A stretch of DNA of 33,315 nucleotides, from positions 1-33,315 of the forward strand of contig CAKZQD010000200.1 in the NCBI GenBank assembly GCA_937139485.1, given 5' to 3'. Positions 1 to 8,151 of this stretch are shown here, piece after piece. Each line of letters begins with the position of its first letter. Position 1 is the stretch's first letter. Under the pieces are notes generated by a model. The model saw only the letters and a program-made list of their open reading frames with translations. It was not told the DNA's origin and did not search any database. The position numbers and the translations under genes are program-made. The DNA comes from an uncultured Bacteroidota bacterium (lineage in GTDB: Bacteria > Bacteroidota > Bacteroidia > Chitinophagales > UBA8649).

Positions 1-336
1 AGTTCTTGTAATTATGTTGATACTGGGTTTGCTACTACTTTATATTCTAATGTGAATACTTGTGATTCTTCGCATACGATTTATACAGCATTTTTAGTTT
101 CTGATTCTACTTTTGATACGGCTAGTTCTTGTAATTATGTTGATACTGGTTTTGCTACCACTTTATATTCTAATGTAAATACTTGTGATTCTTCGCATAC
201 TATTTATACGGCATTTTTAGTTTCTGATTCTACATTTTCTACTGCTAGTTCTTGTAATTATGTTGATACTGGGTTTGCTACTACTTTATATTCTAATGTG
301 AATACTTGTGATTCTTCGCATACTATTTATACGGCG
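1..336 (+). repeat. 123-bp in-frame tandem repeat
   Basis: Unit 1 is 1-123, unit 2 is 124-246 and a partial unit 3 is 247-336. Each begins AGTTCTTGTAATTATG and encodes SSCNYVDTGF at its start. Units differ at only a handful of bases, so the array arose by recent duplication or is kept alike by gene conversion. More units may lie upstream of the window. Confidence 0.95.
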
Positions 337-1449
337 CTTTTAGAAACTAGCATGTTTGCCGATTCTGTAACAACCTGTAATTCACATACTTGGATAGATG
401 GAATTACTTACACGGCTTCAAATTTTAGCGCAACAGATACCTTAATAAATCAAGTGGGTTGTGATTCTATAGTGTCGCTACATTTAACGATAAATAATAG
501 TAATACAGTGACAGACACTCATACAGCCTGCGATACATTTACTTGGATTGATGGAATTACTTACAGCGCTTCAAATAATTCTGCTGCTGTGGTTCTAAGC
601 AATGTTTTTGGCTGCGATTCTACTATAAATTTAGATTTAAGCATCAATAATTCAGGAATTATTGGCACACTTCCAGATTCTGTGGCTGTTTGTCAAAGCT
701 TTAATTTAGAACTAGAAATAACTAATCAAAATATGGTTTCATACCAATGGCAAGCGGATTATGGTAGCGGTTATTTCAACTTATCTGACACAGGAATTTA
801 TACGGGAACACAAACTAATTTATTAACAATAAGTCCTTTAGCTGAAAGTTTAACAGGAAATGTTTATCGTATAAATTTAATAGACGAATGTGGTAATAGC
901 TTTTTTGAAGAAACATTTATAAAAGTTACAGAACCACACGATGTTGAAAATCCTTTGGAAGATATTCAAAAATGTATGGAGGATAGCACTTTAATAGTAA
1001 TAGATTATAACGGACACGGTTATGAGTGGAACAATGGACAAACTGGTCCTTATTTAAATGCTGATGAAACTGGAGCATATACGGTAAATTTCATAGAAAA
1101 CGGAACGAACTGTGCAATGGAAGATGAAATTTTTGTAGAAGTGAAAGACTGCATAGAAAACTGCGTAGTGCTAGCTCCTACAGGTTTTTCTCCGCAATCT
1201 TCAAATGGTGTCAATGACGAATTTAAAGTAATGACTTCTTGTGAAGAAGGCTTTTCTTTTTATCAATTTGAGATTTTTAACAGATGGGGCGAAATGGTTT
1301 TTTCTACGGATGATTACAAAAAAGGCTGGAACGGGATTTACAAAAACGCAACAGCAGAAATAGGTGTTTATGTTTATTATATAAACTATACAAAAAATGG
1401 TAAAACTGAAAAAGAAATGATTAAAGGACAAGTAACATTAATTAGATAA
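1..1449 (+). CDS. T9SS-secreted repeat-rich surface protein, 5' end outside window
   Basis: The reading frame is open from base 1, so the gene starts upstream; a GTG at 52 is only an internal codon. Visible order: two and a partial third 41-residue Cys/Ser/Thr-rich repeats (1-336), two modules of about 50 residues each containing WIDGITY and GCDS (about 355-657), an Ig-like stretch, and a C-terminal domain with FSPQSSNGVNDEF, FNRWGEMVF and a final GQVTLIR. That C-terminus matches the gliding-motility-associated CHU_C (type B) sorting domain used by the type IX secretion system. The inferred role is a cell-surface or secreted adhesin-like protein; the repeats give no enzyme signature. The usual SPNGDG motif of this domain is altered here (SPQSSNG). 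Confidence 0.85.
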   Translation, partial: SSCNYVDTGFATTLYSNVNTCDSSHTIYTAFLVSDSTFDTASSCNYVDTGFATTLYSNVNTCDSSHTIYTAFLVSDSTFSTASSCNYVDTGFATTLYSNVNTCDSSHTIYTALLETSMFADSVTTCNSHTWIDGITYTASNFSATDTLINQVGCDSIVSLHLTINNSNTVTDTHTACDTFTWIDGITYSASNNSAAVVLSNVFGCDSTINLDLSINNSGIIGTLPDSVAVCQSFNLELEITNQNMVSYQWQADYGSGYFNLSDTGIYTGTQTNLLTISPLAESLTGNVYRINLIDECGNSFFEETFIKVTEPHDVENPLEDIQKCMEDSTLIVIDYNGHGYEWNNGQTGPYLNADETGAYTVNFIENGTNCAMEDEIFVEVKDCIENCVVLAPTGFSPQSSNGVNDEFKVMTSCEEGFSFYQFEIFNRWGEMVFSTDDYKKGWNGIYKNATAEIGVYVYYINYTKNGKTEKEMIKGQVTLIR

Positions 1450-1464
1450 AATTAACGTGTTATA

Positions 1465-1512
1465 GTTTTATTTTGTTTAACAAATTTGTACATTTGCTAA
1501 ACAAAATAAAAC
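1465..1512 (+). promoter_or_regulatory. Promoter and predicted CarH operator of the SRPBCC-photolyase operon
   Basis: A perfect 15-bp inverted repeat (GTTTTATTTTGTTTA at 1465-1479; TAAACAAAATAAAAC at 1498-1512) surrounds an 18-bp centre holding a second dyad, CAAAT/ATTTG, on the same axis. The -7 element TACATTTG (1489-1496) lies inside the centre, so a bound repressor would cover the promoter. The core TTTTGTTTA-N18-TAAACAAAA (1471-1506) recurs at the carH promoter and at the carH/crtI junction. The expected transcription start is near 1502, leaving a leader of roughly 12 bases. Confidence 0.75.
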
Positions 1513-1514
1513 GT

Positions 1515-1988
1515 ATGTCTATTTACCAACTAAAACAAACACAAAAAGTTCCAGCAACTTTAGATAAAGTATGGGATTTTATTTCCACTCCTAGAAATTT
1601 AAAAAGAATTACGCCAGATTATATGGGTTTTGAAATCATAACTGAAGATTTGCCTGAAAAAATGTATCCTGGAATGATTATCGCCTATAAAGTAAGTCCT
1701 GTTTTAGGAATAAAAATGACTTGGGTTACTGAAATTACACACGTAGAAGACCATTCATTTTTTGTAGACGAACAGCGTGTTGGCCCTTACGATGTTTGGC
1801 ATCACGAACACAAACTTGAGGAAATAGATGGCGGTGTTTTAATGACAGATATTGTAACTTACAAACCTCCTTTTGGACTTTTAGGACAAGCTGCAAACGG
1901 TATATTTATTAGGAAACAAATAGAAGAAATATTTGCTTACAGAGACAAAGCAGTTATTGATATTTTTGGAGAATTTAAAGAAAAGTAA
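1515..1988 (+). CDS. SRPBCC-family ligand-binding protein
   Basis: A 157-residue protein with the START/Bet v 1-like layout: KVPATLDKVWDFISTPRNL at the N-terminus, a central beta-rich part (GPYDVWHHEH) and a C-terminal helix (IFAYRDKAV). The family binds hydrophobic ligands or polyketide/lipid-like molecules; no substrate can be assigned. I chose ATG 1515 rather than an in-frame ATG at 1473, because 1473 lies upstream of the -7 element and inside the operator. It is the first gene of the rightward operon, 3 bases before the photolyase, so it is likely light-induced together with DNA repair. Function in the light response is inferred from context only. Confidence 0.8.
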   Translation: MSIYQLKQTQKVPATLDKVWDFISTPRNLKRITPDYMGFEIITEDLPEKMYPGMIIAYKVSPVLGIKMTWVTEITHVEDHSFFVDEQRVGPYDVWHHEHKLEEIDGGVLMTDIVTYKPPFGLLGQAANGIFIRKQIEEIFAYRDKAVIDIFGEFKEK

Positions 1989-1991
1989 TCT

Positions 1992-3275
1992 ATGAAAGTC
2001 AATATATTTTGGTTTAGAAGAGATTTAAGACTTGAAGATAATGTGGGTTTACAAAAAGCATTGGATTCAGATTTTCCTGTGATACCTATTTTTATTTTTG
2101 ATAATAAAATTTTAGAAAATTTACCCAAAGATGATGCTCGCTTGTGTTTTATTTACGATTGTTTAGACAAAATCAATAAAGAACTCAAAGATATTGATAG
2201 CTCTTTGCTTTGCAAAAAAGGAAATCCTATTGAAGTTTGGAAAACACTTATTACTGAGTTTGAAATTCAAGCAGTTTTCACCAATAAAGACTACGAACCC
2301 TATGCTATACAAAGAGACAAAAAAGTTGAAGCGCTTTTAAAATCGAACAATATTCCTTTCAATGCGTACAAAGATCAAGTGGTTTTTGAGGAAAATGAAG
2401 TCACCAAAGCAGACGGCTTGCCTTATACGGTTTATACGCCTTATAAAAATAAATGGATTGAAAAATTTAAATCAAATCCTGTACTTCCTATTGAAAATAT
2501 GAACTACAATAATTTTTGTTCTAAGCAGTTTGACTTTCCTAATTTAATAGAAATAGGTTTTGAGCGGTCTAACATAAAAGTAAAAGGTTTTGACATTTCA
2601 AACTTAGATAATTATAGCGAAGCTAGAGATTTTCCAGCCAAAGATGAAGGAAGCTATTTGAGTCCGCATTTACGTTTTGGAACTATAAACCCAAGAACTA
2701 TTATACACAAACTAAAAGATGTAGATAGCGTTTTTGTGAGTGAATTGATTTGGAGAGAGTTTTTTATGCAGATATTGTTTCACTTTCCAAAAGTGGTAAC
2801 CAACAATTTTAAAGCAAAATACGACAATATAAAATGGCGTAATAATAAGGCTGAATTTGAAAAATGGTGTAATGGAGAAACGGGTTATCCGCTGGTAGAT
2901 GCTGGAATGCGCCAACTCAACGAAACGGGCTATATGCACAACAGAGTACGTATGGTGGTGGCGAGTTTTTTAATCAAACATTTACTCATTCACTGGAGCT
3001 GGGGCGAAGCTTATTTTGCTGAAAAACTATTAGACTACGACCTTTCTGCCAATAATGGAAACTGGCAATGGGCAGCAGGAACAGGTTGTGATGCGGCTCC
3101 ATATTTTAGAGTTTTTAACCCAATAACACAGTTCAAAAAATTTGATAAAGACTTTAAATATGTAAGAAAATGGGTGCCAGAATTTGAAGGTTTTAACTAT
3201 CCAAAACCAATGGTAGACCACAAAATGGCAAGAGAAAGAGTTTTAGAAGCTTACAAAACAGGATTAAATACTTAA
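1992..3275 (+). CDS. phr: Deoxyribodipyrimidine photolyase (class I cryptochrome/photolyase family)
   Basis: 427 residues. The N-terminal photolyase alpha/beta domain starts NIFWFRRDLRLEDN; the FAD domain carries ELIWREFFMQ, TGYMHNRVRMVVASFL, LSANNGNWQW and GCDAAPYFRVFNP, the signature block of class I CPD photolyases. Tryptophans in HWSWGE and NWQW fit the electron-transfer chain. The enzyme repairs UV pyrimidine dimers using blue light; a cryptochrome-like role cannot be excluded from sequence alone, though the intact substrate-side motifs favour repair. It is co-transcribed with the SRPBCC gene (3-base gap) and the SDR gene (2-base gap), under a promoter covered by the predicted CarH operator. 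Confidence 0.93.
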   Translation: MKVNIFWFRRDLRLEDNVGLQKALDSDFPVIPIFIFDNKILENLPKDDARLCFIYDCLDKINKELKDIDSSLLCKKGNPIEVWKTLITEFEIQAVFTNKDYEPYAIQRDKKVEALLKSNNIPFNAYKDQVVFEENEVTKADGLPYTVYTPYKNKWIEKFKSNPVLPIENMNYNNFCSKQFDFPNLIEIGFERSNIKVKGFDISNLDNYSEARDFPAKDEGSYLSPHLRFGTINPRTIIHKLKDVDSVFVSELIWREFFMQILFHFPKVVTNNFKAKYDNIKWRNNKAEFEKWCNGETGYPLVDAGMRQLNETGYMHNRVRMVVASFLIKHLLIHWSWGEAYFAEKLLDYDLSANNGNWQWAAGTGCDAAPYFRVFNPITQFKKFDKDFKYVRKWVPEFEGFNYPKPMVDHKMARERVLEAYKTGLNT

Positions 3276-3277
3276 AG

Positions 3278-4183
3278 ATGAAAAATGTACTTATAACAGG
3301 TGGAACGGGATTGATAGGAACAAAACTTTCAGAATTGCTTTTAGAAAAAGGCTATTCGGTTTCTATTTTGAGTAGAAGTGAAAAAAACCTTCCTAATATT
3401 AAAACTTATATCTGGGATGTAAAAGCCCAAACAATAGATGAAAATGCGGTAAAAAATGCTGACTACATCATTCATTTGGCTGGAAAAAACATAGGCGATG
3501 AAAGATGGACAGCTGATGTAAAAAAAGATATTATTCAGAGTAGAAAAAACTCAACAGCACTTTTATTTGATGCTATAAAAAAGTATAAACCAAACCTTAA
3601 TGCATTTATTTCATCATCTGCTGTTGGGTACTACGGACTAGAAAAAAGCGAAAAATTTTTTACAGAAGAAGATACTGCTGGCAAAGATTTTTTGGCTGAC
3701 GTATGTATAAAATGGGAAGAAAATGTAGAACATATTGCCAAACTTGGCATCAGAACAGCTATAATACGAACTGGAGTAGTACTTTCTAAAAAAGGTGGTG
3801 CGCTAGAACAAATGGCTTTACCTGTAAAACTTTGTGCAGGTGCTGCTTTAGGTTCTGGAAAGCAATATATTCCTTGGATTCACTTAAATGATATTTGTAA
3901 TTTATACTTAAAAGCAATAAAAGATGAAAGCTTTGAAGGTATTTTTAATGGCGTTGGAGACCAGCACATTAATAATGATGACTTCACAAGAACAATAGCC
4001 AAAGTTTTAAAAAAACCATATTTTTTACCCAATATACCTAGTTTTTTAATTAAAACCGCTCTTGGCGAACGTGCTGTAATTGCTCTGAAAGGCAATAAAG
4101 TCTCAGCTGAAAAAATAAAAGCGAAAGGATTTAAACACGAATATTTAAAGCTTGAAGATGCACTTAAAGACTTACTAAAATGA
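3278..4183 (+). CDS. SDR-family NAD(P)-dependent epimerase (TIGR01777/YfcH-like)
   Basis: 301 residues. It starts with the Rossmann motif TGGTGLIG (residues 7-14), has SSSAVGYYG in the middle with the SDR Ser and Tyr, and ends with a DUF1731-like tail (ERAVIALKGNKVSAEKI). This matches the extended SDR subgroup often annotated as TIGR01777 epimerase; the substrate is unknown. It overlaps the following tspO start by four bases (ATGA at 4180-4183) and follows phr by two bases, so it belongs to the same light-response operon. Confidence 0.87.
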   Translation: MKNVLITGGTGLIGTKLSELLLEKGYSVSILSRSEKNLPNIKTYIWDVKAQTIDENAVKNADYIIHLAGKNIGDERWTADVKKDIIQSRKNSTALLFDAIKKYKPNLNAFISSSAVGYYGLEKSEKFFTEEDTAGKDFLADVCIKWEENVEHIAKLGIRTAIIRTGVVLSKKGGALEQMALPVKLCAGAALGSGKQYIPWIHLNDICNLYLKAIKDESFEGIFNGVGDQHINNDDFTRTIAKVLKKPYFLPNIPSFLIKTALGERAVIALKGNKVSAEKIKAKGFKHEYLKLEDALKDLLK

Positions 4184-4639
4184 TAAAAAAGATTCTAATT
4201 TTTCTAGTTATAAATTTTGCTGCTCTAGGTATTGGCGGCTTTTTTACTGGCCCTGGAGTAAGTTCAGATTGGTATACAAATCTTAATCAAGCACCTTGGA
4301 CACCGCCTGGTTGGTTTTTTGGTGCAGCTTGGACTACAATAATGATTTGCTTTTCTTTTTTTATGGCTTTTCTATATGAAAAATCCTACTTCAAAAAAGA
4401 AATCATTGTTTTATTATATAGCACAATGGATTTTAAACATAATATGGAATCCAATATTTTTTCACTTCCAAAATGTATTGCTGGGATTAATAGTTATAAG
4501 CAGTTTAACAGTAATTGTATTCACTTTTTTAATTCGATACCGAGAATTATTGAAAGCGAAAACTTTGTTGATTTTACCCTATGCTGTTTGGCTTGCAATC
4601 GCAACTTCGCTAAACATTTACATTCTTTTAAATAACTAA
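4180..4639 (+). pseudogene. tspO: TspO/MBR-family membrane protein, frameshifted
   Basis: The first part (4180 to about 4398) gives a TspO start: TGPGVSSDWYTNLNQAPWTP, PPGWFFGAAWT. The second half is in the next frame (from about 4394 to 4639): FYYIAQWILNIIWNPIFF, LLILPYAVWLAIATSLNIYI, the remaining TspO helices. The two halves join if one A is removed from the A6 run at 4393-4398, giving about 152 residues, the normal family length. TspO proteins bind porphyrins/tetrapyrroles and are linked to light or oxygen responses, which fits this operon. The restored stop (4637-4639) overlaps the convergent lycopene cyclase stop. It may be a real pseudogene, a sequencing error in a homopolymer, or a rescued frameshift. 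Confidence 0.8.
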
Positions 4640-5328
4640 TCTTTCTTGAAAACTTTAAACTTAAAAAACTCAAAGAAAAGCAAGTTTAAAAGCAACATTG
4701 AAAATGCAAATACTGAATCTTCTATTGGTATGGTCAAAAGCCTGATGTTTAGATTTTCTGCGTGATTGTACCAAACAATTTCGCCGTCAATTCCTGTACC
4801 GGTAAGTACGCCATTGACTATAAAAAATGGAATGAGCATAAACAAAAAAGTAATTAAAAAGCGTTGTAATAGCTTGAAATTCAATTTATAAGCGAGTAAT
4901 AAAACCACAAGTGCAAAACTCATATCAACTGTTGTATATGCTTTATCTAAATTTAAAACCAGGACCACAGAAAACAATCCTAAGAGAAAAAAACTAATTC
5001 TTTTAGTCCATTTTTTTGAAACTACAAACTTGTCGTAAAGTTCTAAAAGTGCATAATGTGTAAAAACACAAGCATAAGGAATGCAAACAAAAAATAGCCA
5101 TTCTTCCAAAGGTAAACCTAAAATATCTACGCCCATTAAGTAGGCATCGTTGAAACCCCAATGTGCTTTTTGCATAAAAATAATATCCCAAATAACGTAA
5201 GGCGTCATAGCCAAAAAAGAAGCTATAAAAAGACTTCCCCAGTCTTTATACAACTTTAATCTAGGATGAAAACTGACCAAATAAGGAACAGAAATAGACA
5301 ATAAATTTACCCAAAGATATAAAGACAT
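4636..5328 (-). CDS. Lycopene cyclase, CrtYc-CrtYd fused membrane type
   Basis: About 230 residues and strongly hydrophobic, with six to seven predicted membrane segments. Two repeats of the lycopene-cyclase-domain motif are visible: LPLEEWLFF in the first half and IPIEDSVFAF in the second, as expected of the fused heterodimeric-type cyclase found in Bacteroidota, actinobacteria and fungi. It should convert lycopene to beta-carotene in the membrane. I chose ATG 5328 (MSLYLWVN), 4 bases after the crtZ stop; an upstream in-frame start at 5385 would overlap crtZ by 53 bases. Last gene of the carotenoid operon. Confidence 0.85.
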   Translation of the reverse strand: MSLYLWVNLLSISVPYLVSFHPRLKLYKDWGSLFIASFLAMTPYVIWDIIFMQKAHWGFNDAYLMGVDILGLPLEEWLFFVCIPYACVFTHYALLELYDKFVVSKKWTKRISFFLLGLFSVVLVLNLDKAYTTVDMSFALVVLLLAYKLNFKLLQRFLITFLFMLIPFFIVNGVLTGTGIDGEIVWYNHAENLNIRLLTIPIEDSVFAFSMLLLNLLFFEFFKFKVFKKD

Positions 5329-5332
5329 ACTG

Positions 5333-5776
5333 CTATGATTTAAAATATTTAGGATGAACCCAAAGCATTCCAAAACATTCACCATCGTGTTTTCCTAAAT
5401 GTTTGTGATGGTCGTGATGCGCTTTTCTTACTGCTAGTAAATACTTGTTTTTGGTATTAGTCCAAATTTTTATTCTTTGATGAATAAATAAATCGTGAAT
5501 GAAAAAATATGCAAAACCATACAACAAAATACCCAAAGCTACCGCCATAAATAGTATGCCATAACCTAATGACCAAAGCGTAAAACAAGCCATAGTAAGC
5601 AAAGCAAAAAAGATAAAAAAAGCGTCATTGAGTTCAAAAAAACCTAAATGACTCGTTTTTTGGTGATGATCTTCGTGAAGATTCCAAAAAATGCCGTGCA
5701 TAACATATTTGTGAAGCCACCAAGCTACAAATTCCATAAAAAAAAACGTGATAATTATCACTACAGCAATCAACAT
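5333..5776 (-). CDS. crtZ: Beta-carotene hydroxylase
   Basis: 147 residues. The fatty-acid-hydroxylase histidine boxes are complete: HKYVMH, HEDHH, HDLFIHQR and HHDHH, separated by membrane helices. The enzyme adds 3-hydroxyl groups to the beta-rings, giving zeaxanthin from beta-carotene via a di-iron centre. It lies between crtB (2-base gap) and the lycopene cyclase (4-base gap), so translation is probably coupled. No ketolase (crtW) is seen in the window, so zeaxanthin is the predicted end product here. Confidence 0.93.
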   Translation of the reverse strand: MLIAVVIIITFFFMEFVAWWLHKYVMHGIFWNLHEDHHQKTSHLGFFELNDAFFIFFALLTMACFTLWSLGYGILFMAVALGILLYGFAYFFIHDLFIHQRIKIWTNTKNKYLLAVRKAHHDHHKHLGKHDGECFGMLWVHPKYFKS

Positions 5777-5778
5777 TT

Positions 5779-6618
5779 TTATATCATTTTTAGATTATAC
5801 TTCAAGTAACTTTTTACCAAAAGAAAAGATTTCATAGCATTACTTACTCGTATTCTCTTGGTTTTTAAAAGTTCAAAGTTAGTGTTTTCTAGTTTAAATA
5901 ATAACTGTTTGTAGTAAACATACGCTGTATAAACACCAAATTTTGCTTCCTTTGGCAAGCCTTTTATCCCTAAATAAGCTGCATCAAAATCTGCTTTGAT
6001 TTCATTGATAATTTCTGCCTTTGTCTTGTTACTTATCTCAGAATCTTTCAAATGCGGGAAGTAACTTCGCTGCAATAATTCAGAATCATCTTTTAAATCT
6101 CGTAAAAAATTTACCTTCTGAAAAGCACTTCCTAGTTTCATTGCAGATGCTTTTAAACGGTCAAATTCTGCTTGGTTTCCATTTACAAAAATCTTCAAAC
6201 ACATTAAACCCACTACATCTGCCGAGCCGTAAATATATTCTTCATATTCTGCTTGCGTGCTGTATGTTTGTTTGTACAAGTCTGCACGCATACTTTTCAT
6301 AAAAGCATCTATATATTCTATATCAATATTGTATTTATGTACCACTTCTTGAAACGAATTTATGATTGGATTGGTGCTTATTTTTCTATCTAAAGCAGTT
6401 TTCATTTCGGCTTCAAACTCATTTAAAAGTATTTCTTTATCAAATTCGTGAAAACTATCTACTATTTCGTCTGCGATACGCACAAAACCGTAAATAGAAT
6501 AAATATCTTGTTGAATTTTTGGTGACAACATTTTTACCGCCAACGAAAAAGAGGTACTGTAAACATTGGTTACATTTTTGCTACTTTGGTAAGAGATTTT
6601 TTGGTAAAGATTTTCCAT
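5779..6618 (-). CDS. crtB: Phytoene synthase
   Basis: 279 residues of the trans-isoprenyl diphosphate synthase head-to-head family. Both Asp-rich motifs are present: ADEIVDSFHEFD near residue 50 and NFLRDLKDD in the C-terminal half; TSFSLAVKML is the usual N-terminal substrate-binding stretch. It condenses two geranylgeranyl diphosphates to phytoene. It differs clearly from the squalene synthase at 28598-29713, which has eukaryotic-type motifs. The gene is 21 bases downstream of crtI in the leftward operon. Confidence 0.93.
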   Translation of the reverse strand: MENLYQKISYQSSKNVTNVYSTSFSLAVKMLSPKIQQDIYSIYGFVRIADEIVDSFHEFDKEILLNEFEAEMKTALDRKISTNPIINSFQEVVHKYNIDIEYIDAFMKSMRADLYKQTYSTQAEYEEYIYGSADVVGLMCLKIFVNGNQAEFDRLKASAMKLGSAFQKVNFLRDLKDDSELLQRSYFPHLKDSEISNKTKAEIINEIKADFDAAYLGIKGLPKEAKFGVYTAYVYYKQLLFKLENTNFELLKTKRIRVSNAMKSFLLVKSYLKYNLKMI

Positions 6619-6639
6619 AATAATTGTGATTTTGTGGTT

Positions 6640-8106
6640 CTAATTTTCTTTAATTACAATTTCTGAAATCAATTTTCCTGAAATTATTGCTGGCGGCACA
6701 CCTGGCCCAGGAACGGTTAATTGCCCTGTAAAATATAGCTTTTCTACTTTTTCACTTTTTAATTTTGGTCTTAAAAAAGCAGTTTGAAACAAAGTATTTG
6801 CTAAACCGTAAGCATTTCCTTTAAAAGAATTATAATCGTCTTTAAAATCATTGACACAGTATGATTCACTAAACAGAATATCATTTTTTAGCGACTGATT
6901 GGTTAATTTTTCCAATCTTTTTAAGATAATATCAAAATATTTTTGTCGCATCGCTTCCGTGTCTTCCAAATCTGGTGCTAGCGGAATTAAAAACGTAGCC
7001 GTTTCTTTTCCTTCTGGCGCTACATCTGCATCTGTTACACTTGGAAAACTTGCATAAAACAGTGGATTTGAAGGCCATTTTGGTTTATCGTAAATTTCTA
7101 CAGCGTGTTGGTCAAATGGCGAATCAAAAAATAGCGTGTGATGCAATACGTTTTTTAACTTTTTATTAAATCCTACATAAAACAATAATGATGAAGGCGC
7201 CATGGTTTTCTTTGACCAGTATTTGTCGCTATAATTTCTATATTTTGGCTCTAAGAGACTTTCAGAATGTTTGTAATCTGCACCAGAAACGAGCAATTCT
7301 GTATCTATTTTTTCATTGTTTACCGTAAAAGATTTTAGTTTTTTGTCTTCGCTCACTTCTATATTTGAAACATTGGCGTTTAAATGAAATTTTACGCCTA
7401 ATTCTTCTGCAAGTTTTGTCATTCCTTGCACTACGGCTATCATTCCTCCTTTTGGATACCATGTTCCTAGTCCAAAATCTGCAAAATTCATAAAGCTATA
7501 AAAGGCTGGTGTGTCTGAAGGTTTTGCGCCTAAAAACAATACAGGAAACTCTAACAACTGACGTAATTTTGGGTTTTTAAATTCTTTGAAAACAATATCT
7601 CTAATCGTTAAAACAAACTGTTTCAACTCCAGTATCGTGTCTTTTGTTACGAGTTCCAGAGGACTCAAACCCGGTTTGTAAACCAGTTTCCTTACCGCTA
7701 TATTGTAGTTGCTTTCTGCTTTTTTTATGAATTTTTCTAGCTTTTTGGCAGAGCCTTTTTCTATTGCTTCAAAACTGGTAAATATTTTTTCCAAAACAGC
7801 ATCTATGTCTATAAAATCATTTTCACCAAAGTAGACTCTGTAACCTGGATCTAATTTTTCAAGTGCATAATAATCTGATGTTTTTTTACCGAAATCTGCA
7901 AAAAAATTATCAAAAACATCTGGCATCCAATACCAAGTTGGTCCCATATCAAATAGAAAACCATCTTTACTGTATTGGCGTGCTCTTCCGCCTAGTTGTG
8001 CATTTTTTTCATAAACATTTACTTCAAAACCTGCTTGTGCTAAATAGCAAGCTGCAGAAAGTGATGAAAAACCAGAACCAATGATAGAAATATTTTTGTT
8101 TAACAT
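6640..8106 (-). CDS. crtI: Phytoene desaturase (CrtI type)
   Basis: 488 residues from ATG 8106. The N-terminal FAD-binding motif IIGSGFSSLSAA starts about eight residues in, followed by GGRARQYSKDGFLFDMGPTW; the C-terminus has FTGQLTVPGPGVPPAIISG, the CrtI signature. It dehydrogenates phytoene to lycopene. A TTG-initiated extension to 8127 exists, but ATG 8106 fits the family start better. The start codon falls inside a predicted CarH operator (8094-8129), so regulator binding could directly block transcription or promoter clearance at this gene. It is 45 bases downstream of carH on the same strand. Confidence 0.93.
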   Translation of the reverse strand: MLNKNISIIGSGFSSLSAACYLAQAGFEVNVYEKNAQLGGRARQYSKDGFLFDMGPTWYWMPDVFDNFFADFGKKTSDYYALEKLDPGYRVYFGENDFIDIDAVLEKIFTSFEAIEKGSAKKLEKFIKKAESNYNIAVRKLVYKPGLSPLELVTKDTILELKQFVLTIRDIVFKEFKNPKLRQLLEFPVLFLGAKPSDTPAFYSFMNFADFGLGTWYPKGGMIAVVQGMTKLAEELGVKFHLNANVSNIEVSEDKKLKSFTVNNEKIDTELLVSGADYKHSESLLEPKYRNYSDKYWSKKTMAPSSLLFYVGFNKKLKNVLHHTLFFDSPFDQHAVEIYDKPKWPSNPLFYASFPSVTDADVAPEGKETATFLIPLAPDLEDTEAMRQKYFDIILKRLEKLTNQSLKNDILFSESYCVNDFKDDYNSFKGNAYGLANTLFQTAFLRPKLKSEKVEKLYFTGQLTVPGPGVPPAIISGKLISEIVIKEN

Positions 8107-8138
8107 TATCTTATAATTATTAAACAAAATTAAACAAT
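8094..8138 (-). promoter_or_regulatory. Predicted CarH operator at the carH/crtI junction
   Basis: TTTTGTTTA (8094-8102), an 18-base spacer and TAAACAAAA (8121-8129) repeat the arms and spacing of the site at 1471-1506. A further half-site TAAACAATT starts at 8131, exactly 10 bp (one helical turn) after the second arm. The crtI start codon (8104-8106) is within the spacer. No clear TAnnTTTG element was found here, so the site may control a separate crtI promoter or act on read-through from carH. Confidence 0.65.
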
Positions 8139-8151
8139 TTTTCTTAAAGTA

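Noticed and set aside
4393..4399. AAAAAAG in tspO as a programmed -1 frameshift site
   Set aside because: Joining the halves needs +1 (or -2), not -1, so the classical slippery heptamer does not produce the right protein. Transcript slippage on only six A is weak.
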